NCBI GenBank assembly: GCA_032622095.1
Contig: CP136066.1
Coordinates: 92,651,319 to 92,715,318 of the forward strand
DNA length: 64,000 nucleotides
DNA from: Siphonodentalium dalli
Taxonomy: Eukaryota > Mollusca > Scaphopoda > Gadilida > Siphonodentaliidae
Direction: 5' to 3'
Every line of letters starts with the position of its first letter. Within the stretch, counting starts at the first letter, position 1. A model generated the notes under the pieces. It was not told where the DNA came from and made no database searches. It saw only the letters and a program-made list of their open reading frames with translations. Position numbers and translations under genes: made by a program. Below are positions 12,230 to 25,099 of the stretch, piece after piece.

Positions 12230-13195
12230 AATTGGGTAAATCAATGGCTAGTAAAATTTTATCAAACTTAACTATAAATCAATGGTATTTAATTACATCG
12301 CCTCTGAGAATAATATCTCCCTTTATCCAATACATTTAACTCTGAAAATCACGGACATTGACATCGTGTCTTCCCATCCCATGCAGATTAATAAAATATG
12401 CTGGAGCGTCGCATCTATACTAGCCCAACTGAGGAAATTAATATATCTATTGAATAGACATATCCTTGATAGTATGTACACTGCTTTTGTCCTACCTTTA
12501 ATGGACCATGATCTTTTACATTATATCCAGCACGGATTGTTAGCGGTCTCCCACAATATGTACCGACAGTCAACCTATTACGTGAACTCGGCTGGATTAC
12601 CCGCCAACGAAGACATTGCCACAAGTTACGTTACACGTATCGCATAATGACAAAAAGTCCCGTCTTATATTTTGGAAAAAGTCCCCCGTATGACAAGAGA
12701 TGTGACCAATGATAGATACGAATTTAGAAATCCTGATTACGTATGGAATTTTCCTTCGTATTCACAACATAGAAATAAAAGTTTCCTTCCGTCAATGGTC
12801 TCGATTTGGAATAGACTTGATAAGATAGCTCAACAAGATTTGTTCTAACCTCACAAATCCCATGACCCAAATTCTGAGACCACCGCGTTTTTACTGTAAG
12901 GGTCGAAGAAAAGCCACCATAAATTTATGTACTTCGACGTAATTGTAGCGACTTAAATGGCGACAAATTCAAACATCGCTTATTCGACAACTTTCGGAGA
13001 ATGCTGACGACTAATTTTTACCTGTTCTAATTATCTCACGACAAGACCTACACTATATATAGAAGGAAATATAGCGATAATTGGACTATATGCTGTAAGG
13101 ATTGAAGAGGTACTACACAGATCACCACTCATCACTAACGAGGCAAACATACAACTATCTTCGGCTATTCAAAACTACATTATATCATTAAATCA
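12230..13195 (+). pseudogene. CR1/Jockey-like LINE ORF2, C-terminal part, broken
   Basis: The open frame at 12282-12647 contains the region after the reverse transcriptase catalytic core: TDIDIVSSH, then an A-Q-L-R-K-L-x-Y-L-L stretch and M-Y-T-A-F-V-L-P. After a frame change, residues read from 12665 include N-R-Y/D-R-Y-E-F-R-N, S-F-L-P-S-M-V-S-I-W-N-R-L and a stop near 12848. Further degenerate coding continues (G-R-R-K-A-T, C-S-D-L-N-G-D, then Q-L-S-S-A-I-Q-N-Y-I near 13155-13185), typical of the end of such ORF2 proteins. The catalytic domain and endonuclease are missing, and there are several frameshifts and stops, so it is dead. The first ~140 bp recur at 13555-13705 in direct orientation. 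Confidence 0.75.
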
Positions 13196-13258
13196 ATTCG
13201 AACATTCATTAATATACTTCTCCTTGACCACGGCAGAATTATGGGTAACTTTTCGCCA

Positions 13259-13480
13259 CTCCGAATTTATCAACGCAATACTTATGATAACCAGGTTCAA
13301 ATTGCATGTATGTACTTTCAAGTTTACGGGCATAGGCTTGGAGAGGTGGATTCGGTTTTTGCAGAATATCTCAAGACATAAAGACCGGAATCGTCATCTC
13401 GGGTTATATAAACCTGGACCACGTAAACCTTTAGGTTTAGCAAAAATTACCTCACAGCTAAATCCGTGGTTTAAACCCAA
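13259..13480 (+). repeat. Left arm of a 2.6-kb inverted-repeat composite
   Basis: From CTCCGAATTTATCAACGCAA through TGCATGTATGTACTTTCAAG, GGTTTTTGCAGAATATCTCA and ATCGTCATCTC to ATCCGTGGTTTAAACCC, this matches the reverse complement of 15640-15854. From about 13388 inward it is a terminus of the GATTCGTCATCTC/TTTAAACC MITE family; the outer ~125 bp is not shared with other copies of that MITE here. Confidence 0.8.
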
Positions 13481-13524
13481 AACGCGCCTGTCATCTCTGG
13501 TTTAAACCTGGCCCGTACTAATTT

Positions 13525-13755
13525 GAACGGTGATATTGATGAAATTGCTACATGGGCATATCAACGGCTAGTAAAATTGTATCAATCAAAACTATAAATC
13601 AATGGTATTTAATTACATCGGCTCTGACAGTAATATATACCTGAATCCAATGCGTTTAACTCTGAACAACACGGACATTGACATTGTGTCTTCCCATCGG
13701 CACCTTCGTTCAGTAAATGTGTCAATTCGTTTATTAGGAGAGATGAGCATTACTT
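13525..13755 (+). pseudogene. LINE ORF2 fragment, same family as 12230-13195
   Basis: Coding remnants read D-I-D-E-I-A-T-W-A then, after a one-base shift, M-V-F-N-Y-I and T-D-I-D-I-V-S-S-H-R-H-L. This is the segment following the FADD catalytic box in CR1/Jockey-type reverse transcriptases. It stops at about 13755; the following ~120 bp look like a 3' tail with AATAAA near 13855. It lies inside the inverted-repeat composite. Confidence 0.65.
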
Positions 13756-15639
13756 AAGTTGTTATAACTTGTGCTCCGATCCCCTTCGTTCTTTCTATGT
13801 TATGTTATTTAATCTTCTTTTATCACTCACTGTAATTATATCAGGGAAGTTCAATAAAATATTTCATCTCCTGATTCAGTCATTCCCAAGGTTTAGCAGT
13901 AGTGTCTATGTGTTGTCCAGTTAATTGATCTTACAAGCGCCTATAACGGACGCGGTTCTATCGACAAGTACACTTGTTATTACGACATCGAGCATATTTT
14001 GTACAGTGTATGGGGATAATTTGTTTTGGTGTCAATTGCGATCTTTTTTTGCTTTTTATAACCTTAAAGCGGGTGTGAATTTTCCGGGCACGTATGCCGG
14101 GGTGGGTGGGTGATCGATGGGACCAACAAATATTTTTTTCCGCAACTCAAAAATATTTTTCCTGCAACTCTTTTTGACTGTTTTTGCAATGAGTTTGGCT
14201 TAAAACACATCTATATGTCAATATTAACATAAATGACAAATTTCATGATGATCAGGTAAACAGTATAGCCTGTAGCCCATGCTGGCAGCCATATTTGTTT
14301 TGGCCGAATGACCCCAAAATGACTCGTTCCTAATTACATGTCAATGTTAACATCCATGACTAATAATATGCACATAAATTCATATACAGCTGTTTCAGTG
14401 TTAAAAGAGGGTTGTGTATCCAAAAATGGTCGGAAAAAAACTGAAAAAATTTGGACGCGGGGGTGGGTGGGTGCCAAGAAGGGTCGAAAGTAAAAAATCA
14501 GCATACGTCCCTGAACATTTTTTCCGACCCCCCCCCTGCTTAAAGCGGCAAATAATCCATATAATTCGGCGTCCAACTAAATCCCGTTCAGGGAGAATAG
14601 ACATAAGATGATGAATCCGCCTTTTCTGGACCACTGTTTACATGGGTGGAGCTGTACATAAATATATGTGGTCCGCATGGTACGTAACTGGGTAAAGTTT
14701 GATTACATGCTGAATCAGCTGGCCACTGATCGACTACAAACACCCCCTATACCCAGTTTTGCTGGACCGTCAATGTAGGTTTAAACTCGGTGGTTTAAAA
14801 TGGAGATGACGAATCAGGCCAATGGATCAAGATATTATTAGGTCTAGAGACTTCAGATTTGCTCCACATGACATGCTCACTTAACAAAAGGAAGATTGTG
14901 TTCAAATTTCAGGGACTTGGCTGCTTGTTTAAGTGGTGCGACTAACAGGGGTGTGTACGATTCTTACGCGATATCTCAAGAAATAAGGGGATTATTTCTA
15001 GAGGATTCATAATTTGAAGAAATGATATGCTGAGCCAAAAAGGAAAACCAGAGTAAAATTTCTGTGATGCAGCCGTGTGCTTTTAAAAGGGTGGGGCTAT
15101 ATACATATAAGTGGTGCGAACGGTTCTTGTCAATGATATGATAGGATTAGGGAAGCCAGTATAAATATGTATCGACGTAAAATCTATCCGCTTTAGCTCA
15201 AATTGACTTCGTCAATTTGAACTATTGCCATAGATTGGCGTCCGTATTCCATGTGGTGTATCAATCCGTCCATCTTGGTTTTTACTCCTTGCACGACTAA
15301 ACACTTGGGCATGACGTGCAGCCAACATTTTCACCCAATTGATCCCAAACTTCAAGTGGACCTTCTGGTTAATCTTCCGAATTTATTGTCGCCCCATTGG
15401 CTTTACTTTATGACATTATCCCCTCTCCATGTTGAGCTAGAGAGTCATTGACACTTTCATTTATTTGCCGGGTAAGCTGATGATTAACATAAGCATTCTT
15501 GATATGTGTGTTGTAAAATCAGACCATGGTTATGTAAGTTCATATGGTTAAGAAATAAATAAATTATCACATAATTAGCCCCTAAACCCGACACACTATC
15601 TGCTGTATCGTAATGTAAAAGACCCAGCTTTCCTAGATC
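13756..15639. other. Interior of the inverted-repeat composite
   Basis: Contains a right-hand MITE terminus (TTTAAAATGGAGATGACGAATC, ending 14815) that could pair with a left-hand one near 13488 (TGTCATCTCTGGTTTAAACC), giving a nested copy. A G-rich GGGGGTGGGTGGGTG tract at 14459 echoes GGGGTGGGTGGGTG near 14100. No transposase or other domain recognised. Confidence 0.45.
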
Positions 15640-15854
15640 GTGGTCGTGGGTTTAAACCACGGATATAGCTGTGAGGCAATGTTTGCTAAACCTAGAGGAT
15701 TACGTGGACCAGGTTTAAACTGGAGATGACGAATCCGGGCATTATGTCTTGAGATATTCTGCAAAAACCGAATCTACCCGCTGCTAGCCTATTCCGTAAA
15801 CTTGAAAGTACATACATGCAATTTGAACATAGTTATTGCGTTGATAAATGCGGA
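15640..15854 (-). repeat. Right arm of the 2.6-kb inverted-repeat composite
   Basis: Reverse complement of 13259-13480, with its MITE terminus ending GAGATGACGAATC at 15735 and the outer unique part up to 15854. Confidence 0.8.
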
Positions 15855-17394
15855 GGGGTGCATATCAAGCTTTCGTTTGACACTCATGGACTAAGGTCGT
15901 GTCAGAAGCAATAAGGACCAATCCTGTGTACACCATATCACCATAAAGAACTAGTGGCTGCACAGTGACACGGTACATATTAATAGCTCACTTCAAACTA
16001 TCTGTCTGATGAAACAAAAGACAATTTTGTTTTCAATTTGAGTAAGTAGTATCTAAACCATTGGTGAGCTCTGGCATGGTATGCTGTGTATATATTACAA
16101 TTTTATGTACAAGTCTAAATACATATATGGTAATGTATATAATCATACATATTTATAATATAGTTTTGTCTAGATATCCCAGAATGAAATGATGAGAAAT
16201 GTGAGTATTCGATCAAGTATTAACATTTGACCTTTAAAAAAAGCTGAATGTCAAGACATCAATCACGCCACAAAGTTAAAATCAGCTGAAAGAAGTATAT
16301 ATCTTGAACATATTACAGGTCACATTCCGTTCATAATTTGCACGGAAGTGTGAAAACGATCATTTTTAATCCTACCCCCAATATTTAGACACTTCTCGGT
16401 AGAGGTACTTATGCCAATATTTGAGGCATTAAGATGAGGATTCCAGCTTGCTATCATGTATTTTCTAAGGCCAGAGGTACCAAGCTTTCAGAAAAAAACA
16501 CAATGGCAAATTGACAGCAAGTTTGGTACCACCAAGCTCATGTTTGCCAAGTAGCTCATAGACTATATATATATGTGTCTATGTGTACCGCGGTAACAAG
16601 CTTTGCGAGTTACAGAACATGTGTAAAAACATATACAGAACGAACACACGCACATGACTGTGTTGAAATTCCTGACCAACTAACCGCACACAGTAAAAAC
16701 TGGAACACGAATGTGCACGAGAAGGTACAATCATCCCTCGTGATCCCCGTGATACTCATCATTCGTAACTTTACCCGTATCCGTAACCTAGAAATCTATA
16801 CCGTTGTGACCGAAACATCCCGCGTACTTATACATGCATGCTCACTCAAGAAACGAAATGAAACATAAAGTTCTATATCGTCATATATAGGCTATACATG
16901 TGTTATATATATTCACGGTTCTATATACATGTACAGTATGATTAGATTATTTCCATATCTATATATAGTTTGAAAAATGCACGCACGGGAGACACAAACA
17001 ACAAGACGTTTATTGAACAATATACCTAAACTGATTTCTTATAATATATCTCGAATTGCCGTCTTGTTCAGATATATTGTTTTACTGATCGTCAGAGATA
17101 GAATGCTTTCGTAGAGCAATTAACGTATAATGTAAATATAAATGTAATCAATTAATTCATCAATCTCTGAATCAATATTAATAGGGCGGAATTGCGAGGT
17201 ATTTTTCGGGATTTGGTCGGGGACGTGGCTTGTTGCCATTCATCGGAAAGCTCTCGGCGAGAGCTTTCCCATGAACGGCGGCGGGCCGTATTTCCGACTG
17301 GGTCCTGAGAAGTGTTTCGTAGTTTTTCGGTGGTTGGGGGGCCACTTGCTTTGAGCATCACTGTACGTTCAACCAAAGGTATAAATAAATGCTC
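15855..17394. other. Noncoding; no clear feature
   Basis: AT-rich, with ATAT-rich stretches near 16125-16160 and 16860-16970. A small palindrome GAAAGCTCTCGGCGAGAGCTTTC sits at about 17249-17271. The frame at 16575-16868 shows no domain. Confidence 0.4.
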
Positions 17395-19060
17395 CACGCT
17401 TCTGACAAATTAGCTGGCAATGACTTTTCAAAGTACCTAAAAGAAACTCACTCTGATAATTTCTTCATTCGCCCAACCGACATGGACGAAATATTATCTA
17501 CCTGTTCAATATTACTTGGAAAAGGAAGCACAGATGTAAATGTTATATCAACCAAACTAATGAAAAAAACAATATCCGAAACTGCAAGCGCGCTAACGCA
17601 TATATTCAATATGTCACTTGAAGAAGGAAAGTTTCCCACAAACATGAAGGTTGCAAAAGTTATACCCGTACATAAAGGAGGATCGCACGACTTGATTGAA
17701 AACTATAGGCCGATAAGTATAATACCAGTGTTTTCTAAACTCATCGAAACATTAATGCAAAAAAGAATAACCTCATTCTTGTCGCGATTCAACATACTGC
17801 ATGATCACGAGTATGATTTCCGCAAAGATCACTCAACTATTCACCCTTTGCTGCACCTCTTACACTCTGTTGAAGAAAATAATGATAAGCTAACAAAAGA
17901 TTCAACACTTGCGATTTTTATAGACTTATCAAAAGCAATCGACACCATCAATCATGATCTATTACTTAGAAAACTTGAATACTACGGTATTAGGGGGGTT
18001 TCAAACAACTGGTTCAAAAGCTATTTAAATGAACGGCAACAGTACGTAGAAATAATCTACAAGACATATTATGTGGTGTAACTTAGGGCTAAATACTCGG
18101 ACCCATGCTCTGTTTACTATATGTCAATGGCATGCCCAACTGTACGTCACTCAACATTTGTCATTCGCGGATGACACAACTCTATATATTTCTGGCAATG
18201 ATGGTAATACCATACAAAAAGAAGTGAACATCGAATTAGAAAAATTATCAACTTGGTGCTGCTGTAATAGACTTTCGATCAACACATCAAAAAGCAAATA
18301 TATGCTACTTCACCCACCAATGAATGACAATAAATGGTCGCGATTGAAGGTAAAATTCAACAATAAGCAACTCAATAGAGTTGATAATAGGTGTCACGAA
18401 ACTGCTTTAAAATTCCTGAGCATATACATATATGAAAACCTTACTTTTAAAACTCATATCTCAATGCTTAACAAACGAATAAAACATGCATTGTTTGCTC
18501 TAAACAAGGTCAAACGTATTCTTCCCAAAAATTCCAAAAAAAATCTCTACTACACATTAATTCACAGCCATCTAATCTACTGACTTCCGGTATGGGGGCA
18601 TTCGGTTGCTGCACATTCAATAACAAACTCTCCAAAAAAGATCAATTCGCATATTATGCAACACAAATTACAGAAGTCACACAGAACCGTTATTTAAAAA
18701 AGAAAAAAATATTGGAGTTTAGCGACCTTTATAGTATGCACTGTGCCGAATTTATGTATGACTGGACAAAACTTGTACTAACCAGATCATTTTCCACTTG
18801 CTTTGAATACTCTCGTGGAATAACTACGAGACAAGCCAAAAACATTAGAGTAATAAAACCGAGAATAAAATTTACGGCAGACCTCCCAAAACACTCATTC
18901 CCAGATATATGGAATTCAATCAATGCACAAATTAGAAATTCAAAGAACAGATTCATATTTAAAAGATGTTTAATCAAAAATATGTTGTCAAAATATGCTG
19001 AAGTTCTTAACTGTCGAGGCGCGTATTGTTTTTATTGTAACAACACGTTAACATAGTAAC
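17395..19060 (+). pseudogene. 5'-truncated non-LTR retrotransposon (CR1/L2-like) reverse transcriptase, broken
   Basis: Three consecutive reading blocks encode the second ORF of a LINE. Block 1 (17389-18081) has K-V-I-P-V-H-K-G, N-Y-R-P-I-S-I-I-P-V-F-S-K, the first catalytic motif F-I-D-L-S-K-A-I-D-T and H-D-L-L-L-R-K-L-E-Y-Y-G-I-R-G. The next conserved block (G-V-x-Q-G-x-I-L-G-P) is destroyed by a frameshift and two stop codons near 18078-18095. Block 2 (to 18583) holds the second catalytic motif F-A-D-D-T-T-L-Y and the post-catalytic region. A stop near 18582 and a frameshift near 18625 separate block 3 (to 19056), which has F-M-Y-D, T-R-Q-A and F-P-D-I-W-N-S-I. The endonuclease and ORF1 are absent. 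It begins abruptly after a stop at 17386, so it looks like a dead 5'-truncated insertion. Belongs to the CR1/L2/Daphne-type group; clade not resolved by eye. Confidence 0.9.
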
Positions 19061-19799
19061 TCTCAAAAGTCTCACCCAACCTGGTCGATGATTTACCAAT
19101 TTACCTACCTATTCACTTATCATTATTTGAAGAATGTCAGACTATTATCTCATATAACAAATCACTAAAAAACCCGTCGAGGTAAAAGGATATGAGATAT
19201 ACAAAACATAATTTGCATATAATTGATCAACGCTTATAGAGCGACCAGGAAACCAAACGCATAAATACATTACTATATACATACTCGGACACACACTCAT
19301 ACATGTGTGTTTTCCACCTTTCTCCTGGCTTAATTCTTGCTTTGATGGTAACACGATTGCACTATAGAACAAGCGAATTAATAGGTGGTACCAACCGATT
19401 TGCGTGAACCAATACGGATAACCGCCATATACAATATATTCATTTATGAACTCAGGGGACAACAGGAGGACGGCCTATATTGGCCATGTCGTCCCCTGTG
19501 CAATAATAATTTATATGTTATTTGTGATTATTTGTATATTGACAAGATTTATTGCACAAATAAAATATTCATTCATATATGTCCCAATTATAAAGCCGAT
19601 TTCGCGATAATTCGTAGCCGGGAGAAAAACGTTATGATCGTATATAAGTGACGGAAAGCAATGTTGACCACAAACATCACACACAGCGTGTAATTTCAAG
19701 CTGGAACCTTCATCTACTGTCCAATGAATTTCCAAGTAACATGTATGAGCTAATATTTATACCACGTACGTTAATTTTCAGAAAGGTCCCAGGTTTTGA
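19061..19799. other. Noncoding, includes a hairpin at ~19454-19497
   Basis: CAGGGGACAACAGGAGGACGG and its imperfect complement ATGTCGTCCCCTG bracket GGCCTATATTGGCC, giving a ~45-nt stem. The rest, possibly LINE 3' flank, shows nothing else. Confidence 0.45.
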
Positions 19800-20015
19800 G
19801 CCAGGATGGATATTTCGAAATACATCTTATAATGTTCGCTTTTGAATTTCACTTCCGTAAAAAAAAATTGAAATAGCTGGAAGTTGGCTTTGACCATAGC
19901 AAGTATTTTTCAAAGCAACCGGTATATCAATATTTCGGTGTATTTGTAAACCTATCTTATACCTCCTTCAAAATTACGTTAACAGCATTTGGAAGCTCAC
20001 ATGTGCCATGGTCGG
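19800..20015 (-). repeat. Dispersed repeat, partner of 1675-2110
   Basis: Reverse complement of segments of 1675-2110 (GGTATATCAATATTTC, TATACCTCCTTCAAAAT, AAGCGAAC). Its CCCAGGTTTTGA at 19789 is also near 25935. Confidence 0.65.
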
Positions 20016-20385
20016 TTATGACATGATCCTAAATATCACATGACTAATAGTTAGAACCGTGTTCGCTAACTCGAAACATTAAAGCCTGGCTTGCTGCTTT
20101 AGTGACGCCGAGTTCGAGTATATTGGCCCAGCATTATATAGGGAACCTAATATACAATGCATAGTTTGCGTTTATTATGTGTCCACTGTAATCCCTCGAA
20201 CATTATAGATCCAAATCGCACAATGCTTGTCCTTTACAACACAATATCACATACATGTACGATCGTGTTTAGCTTGTCACCTTTCTTCCGATAGATTGAT
20301 ATCATTGTATCCCAGCTACCGCGTAAATGAATTGATAGAATTATTGAATATGTGCGCCCAGGTTCGGAATGTTTACATCAGTTAC

Positions 20386-20420
20386 CGCCCCTGGTTAAGT
20401 GGTCCTGTTACATGTAAAAT
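20386..20420 (+). repeat. Lone terminus of the GGTTAAGTGGTCCTG MITE family
   Basis: CCCCTGGTTAAGTGGTCCTG matches the left end at 9684. No partner terminus seen nearby. Confidence 0.5.
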
Positions 20421-20520
20421 AAAAAACTGATGATCGACTGCAGTAGCAGAGACATAAGAAAGTACTTTTCCACCCAAATAATCCGACATGTGTGTAATGC
20501 TCTTCCTAACCAAATAGTTA

Positions 20521-20684
20521 GGGTGGATACGCACATGCATGTAATCTCTGTAATTATCATGTGTTTTGGCGTTTTACATGGATCATTCAGACAATGTAAT
20601 AGGTGTCCAATGACAACACAATCATTGCCGAGTTCTGACAATGCATTTTACATACATAAATTACATGCATGTGTGTATCCACCC
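20521..20684. mobile_element. 164-bp MITE with TTA target duplication (Harbinger-like)
   Basis: GGGTGGATACGCACATGCATGTAAT at the left and its near-exact complement at the right form ~25-bp inverted termini. TTA flanks both ends (20518-20520 and 20685-20687). A 3-bp TTA/TAA duplication and a GGG start are typical of PIF/Harbinger-derived MITEs. The open frames over it are incidental. Confidence 0.8.
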
Positions 20685-20989
20685 TTAAGGTTGAATTATT
20701 GGACCAGTTTAAGGAATTGCTGGACTGTCACCAGTGTTAAGTATCAAACGCACATATTAATCAATTCTTATTGTAAAATACGTAACCACGGTCAGACTCG
20801 TTCCGTGCAATATATTACACAAGAAAACTAAGATGCATGCATCAGGTCGGCCGTGAACTATCTACCATAGAATTGTTGTAGCTATCGATTATACATTTTG
20901 GAACACCTGTCTGTATGTATGTGTGTATGCATGAATGCATGTGTGTATGTGTTATAGACTCTAACACTGCTCGACTGATCCGACTCGGA

Positions 20990-21545
20990 TTTGGTATTTA
21001 ACGTGTCAACTTGACCTCGCTCATAGGCATGTTTCTGGACCTTGACCGATCCGACTAAAAAATTGTGTGTAGGACTACTTCGATCCCGGGAGCAATATGG
21101 ACGGGTCCAATTTCACGTGGGACCATGTTCTCGAACGTGCTGATGTAGGCATGTTTCTGGACTATTTGGACGGGTCAAATCTTGATCCCGACCTGACTTT
21201 GACATTCAAAAAGATCAATTCAAGGTCAAATCTGGTAAAACGGAAGTATTTCATCGAAATATAATACCTACTGTTACTTTTGTCCGAGGAGTGTTTCGGG
21301 TGGGTCAAATTATGACCCTGACCTGATCTTGACATTCAAAATTGTCAATTCAAGGTCAAATCGGGTAAAGCCGGGCGGATTTCGACGGGTATTTTTGTCG
21401 TGACTTTTGTCCGGGGAGTGTTTTGGACGGGTCAAATCGTGACCCGACATGACGTTCACCTTTAAAATGGTCAATTCAAGGTTAAATCGCGCAATTCTCC
21501 GAAAATCAGAGGGGAACATCCCGGACGAAGTAGGGTCCACCAGCT
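20990..21545 (+). repeat. Dispersed repeat with three ~128-bp tandem units
   Basis: Units begin GGGTCAAAT at about 21173, 21302 and 21430 and share GACATTCAAAA, GTCAATTCAAGGTCAAATC. The part upstream of the units (GACCTCGCTCATAGGCATGTTTCTGGACC, CCCGGGAGCAATATGGACGGGTCC) matches the reverse complement of 44030-44130, so this is an interspersed family whose tail is expanded here. Confidence 0.75.
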
Positions 21546-21699
21546 ACTATTATATATTTCTAGATTTAGTTACAAACTAAATACCTGTATATTGTACAAA
21601 GAAATGTTTGACAAATATATCTGTATCAATATTACCATACGGGTCATTAAAATAGATACGACGAAACAAATTTTGAAGGGTGCATGGTATCAGGTAAAT

Positions 21700-23095
21700 T
21701 TTTATATTTCAAATGATGACAGGAATGCGGAAAGTTGAAGTACCTACGTAATACTGACTATCCGAATGAAGAGATATACATGTATATAAAAACCAAAATA
21801 GAAGATGACTGCTGGCGACAATGTTTTCCAAAAAAATTCAAAGCATTCGATAGCTCACATCTAGTTGTCAGCCCGAAGATCAATATAAAGTGTGGTGACT
21901 ATCAGATGAGGGATATGACTGTACAGTTGCTAAACAATTCAGTCACGCAAAAGAGGATCAAACAGTAAGATACCAAATTGCTGCCTGTGGTAATGTTTTT
22001 AACGAAATTCGGGAAAATTAGATTACTCTCACCCTGGTTATCCAGAAGATCATTGTGGAATCTGGTGACGATCGGACAAGGGGTGTCGTCTGTAGGATCA
22101 ACCAAATTATTTAGCCATAAAAATAGTAAAATTCCAGATCACCGCTGGCAGTGATGTCTTCACAAGGACAGCTTGAGAACAAAACATGGCTCACATCTAG
22201 CGGTGACCCAAACTATCCACGTGAGAAAAAGTTCTCCAATAAAAGCTGGCTGCAGGGTGCGCCAATTGATTCAAATTCGAAATTTAACAGGGTGTACTGC
22301 TTGTGGCCATGTTTTCCCCGCATATTTGATAGACTTATGGACAAAACCACTGAATCCGTTGAATCAATATACATGTATACATGGATTAATTTCTATGCAT
22401 TGTTATACACAGTACTGGTATATAAAGGTACTGAAAATAACAATATTACTAGTATACACAAAATAAACCATATATCATGGCTATAGGTTCTAATATCCGA
22501 ATATGACAGCTGATAACTTGGTGTGAATTGAAGAGTGTTGGTGTCTCAAGCATATCTAACCCTCCACGTTAGAAACATGCCATTAAATGTCATAAGTATA
22601 ATCTAGCTTGAGGACAGAAGTTATCCATAAAACCCCCCTTAATTCAACCAGGTCCTCGCGCGATGTATGGTCGATCACATGATGATCTAGGGGGGATTAG
22701 AATTGTTGTATAAAAACAGCACTGCATGTAAATATAAAATAAAATAGTGCTACATCTTATTACAGATTATTGCCATATATAATCAGTGACTATACAGACA
22801 GTCTGACATAATAAAGTTTCAGTGACACTCTATCCGAAGAGGGGAATAATTCCATCTGTTACAGTCAATGGAGCAATTATGAATCTGGAAAGGTGAAATT
22901 TCTAACTAATACTAGATATCGACATGACGCGATAACATATAACGTAAATGTAATATGGCCGCTGGCGACCATTTTTTCCTATAAAATAAAAATAATAATT
23001 GATAGCTCTCATCTGATAGATCAATATCAAGATAAATATCAAGTTTAGTGATGATCGGATGAGTGAAGTGGACTGTGCTAAACGGTTTAGTAATG
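21700..23095 (+). repeat. Degenerate ~200-bp repeat units
   Basis: Segments around 21800-21960, 22020-22110 and 22960-23100 share GCTGGCGAC, GATAGCTC, GATCAATAT and a GTGATGATCGGATGAG-like stretch, suggesting old divergent copies. Related sequence (AGGGTGTGGCGACGGATTCAAA) lies near 31915. The frames here carry no domain. Confidence 0.4.
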
Positions 23096-23400
23096 CTTAA
23101 AAAGATTTTTACCTTAATATTTTTATGTTCACTTTATAAACTTCACTGAGTCATCTTTGTCATGTATTGAGTTTGATATCTTTTGTTAACAGTTTATAAA
23201 TCATGTATGTCTCATGTTTGTTATTTTAATTTATGTGTTTATTATCATTAAATAAAGTTGCATTCCTTAAAAAGATTCTTACCTCAATGTTTTTATGTTC
23301 ACTTTATAAACTCCACTGAGTCATCTTTGTCATGTATTGAATTTGATATCTTTTGTTAATAGTTTATAAATTATGTATGTCTCGTGTTCGTTATTATATT
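23095..23400 (+). repeat. 170-bp tandem duplication
   Basis: Two adjacent copies starting AAAAAGATT at about 23099 and 23269 are nearly identical (ATGTTCACTTTATAAACT, CACTGAGTCATCTTTGTCAT, TTTGATATCTTTTGTTAA). An AATAAA lies at the end of the first copy, hinting at a retroelement tail. Confidence 0.85.
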
Positions 23401-25099
23401 ATATACACTTTATAGTGTGTTTCAGAACGAAAACAAAATGAATAAAATCAACAAATTTGTAAATTTAAAAACAATTCAAACGTTGTTGTATTCCATGTCC
23501 CAGCCCGGACATATACACCAAATTTCAATAATATTCATTGAGAAACAACGGACCAAACGCCATATAACACCCCGTATGCATCTTTTATTCCGAGTTGGCC
23601 TTTTATTCCGAGTTGGCACTCGCCGATTGGGGCGAGTTAGCCATGAGGCGAGTACACCGATTCCGACACCTTTTCTATTTGCAGCAGGTTAAGTTTACGC
23701 GTAATTTAATTCACAAAGTTCCCCAATTGGTATCGTAAATAGAGCGACCTTATTTGACAGAGAATGCCTCTGTTATTGATTATAAAGTTGCTATACATTA
23801 AAAACGACAATTCACATGCTCGTTCAAGCGCAGTAGTCTATTTTCCCCATGTTGAAGGACATCCACAAATACTAAATAACGCTAACTTACTGCCGAATGT
23901 TTTACACGACAACTGTTAACATATTTGGGCTGAATTCATCTGACGCGGTATTATTCCTCAAAATAAACAACAAAACCATCGTTACTTGGAAATGTAGTTT
24001 GGGCTAACATTTACATAAATCCTCCATATCATTATTCCGACACACACGTCAGATGAAAAAGTCACATGAAGTAACCGGCCAAATTGGCCGAAATGATATA
24101 CTTAGTGGCTAAAGCTGCCGCTATATGACCATATAACCATTATCTAAAAAACAATGCTGGTGTGTCCTGCTGTTTTAGCTATGATGTTAGCAGAACAAAA
24201 CTATCATTTTATTGATACGATCGGTAACCTACCATTTGCTCAACAACATTTCACACCGGTTCACCATTCCATATAATCTTGATAACCTACTCAATGTTCT
24301 CGTTGTTTACAATGTGCGACCGTTATGGTATACCTCGTCCGTGAGAAGATGACACGTTCAGTAGAGGATATCTAGTGTTTTGAGTGGATACCGAAAAAAA
24401 CTGTCTCGTGAGTGACCGAGACAAACGGTCTGTATCATGCACTCAAATACACTAGATTTCATTTTTAATATACGCGTTTCCAAAGAAATTAGCATTTTAC
24501 AACAATAATTTTTCTAATTATCACCTTTAAACTGTGCACTAAAGTCATCAGCTGACAGTTCTGTCCACTCACTCAGTCTTACTTCGAATGCCCACCACAG
24601 ATAAATATAGTTCCCATATTAATGTATTGATTTTCCCAAAAGTTTGTCGAATTTTAACACAAAACAAATTTCACCGTTATATAAAATTACTCTATCCACT
24701 GACGAAATTTACCTACTGCGCGCATTGGTACATGTAAGTAAATCGGTCACTCGCGCACGGGATCGAATAAAAGTTAAAATTTCTTGTTTCCCTTCTCGCG
24801 GTGTGTATCCGACACCGGAAATTGCGCAAGAATTTTGCGTTTTTTTACATTAAATTGTCGGTCATTTTTTATGATATCTAAATACGAGGATAAGTTAGGA
24901 ACATCTGGTCATTCGGAAGAATTGACAAATATACTAAAATTATAATACCTACTATATATCCATAAATCGCATTTACGTGAAATTCCACGGATCGCCTGCA
25001 ACTTGGTCTCATAAATACCGAATATCTTTTACTTAAAACGTATGAGCGTTTAAATATTGCGACATGTACAGGCAAATAATTTGCTAAAAATTAAGGCCG
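23401..25099. other. Noncoding; minor repeats
   Basis: CTTTTATTCCGAGTTGGC is duplicated in tandem near 23582-23617. A short stem (CTAGTGTTTTGAGTG against CACTCAAATACACTAG) lies at 24390-24455. No domain or splice structure seen. Confidence 0.4.

Noticed and set aside
12415-12624. Minus-strand frame opposite the LINE fragment
   Set aside because: Shadow of the plus-strand ORF2 remnant.
20430-20831. 133-codon frame
   Set aside because: Overlaps the Harbinger-like MITE and has no domain.
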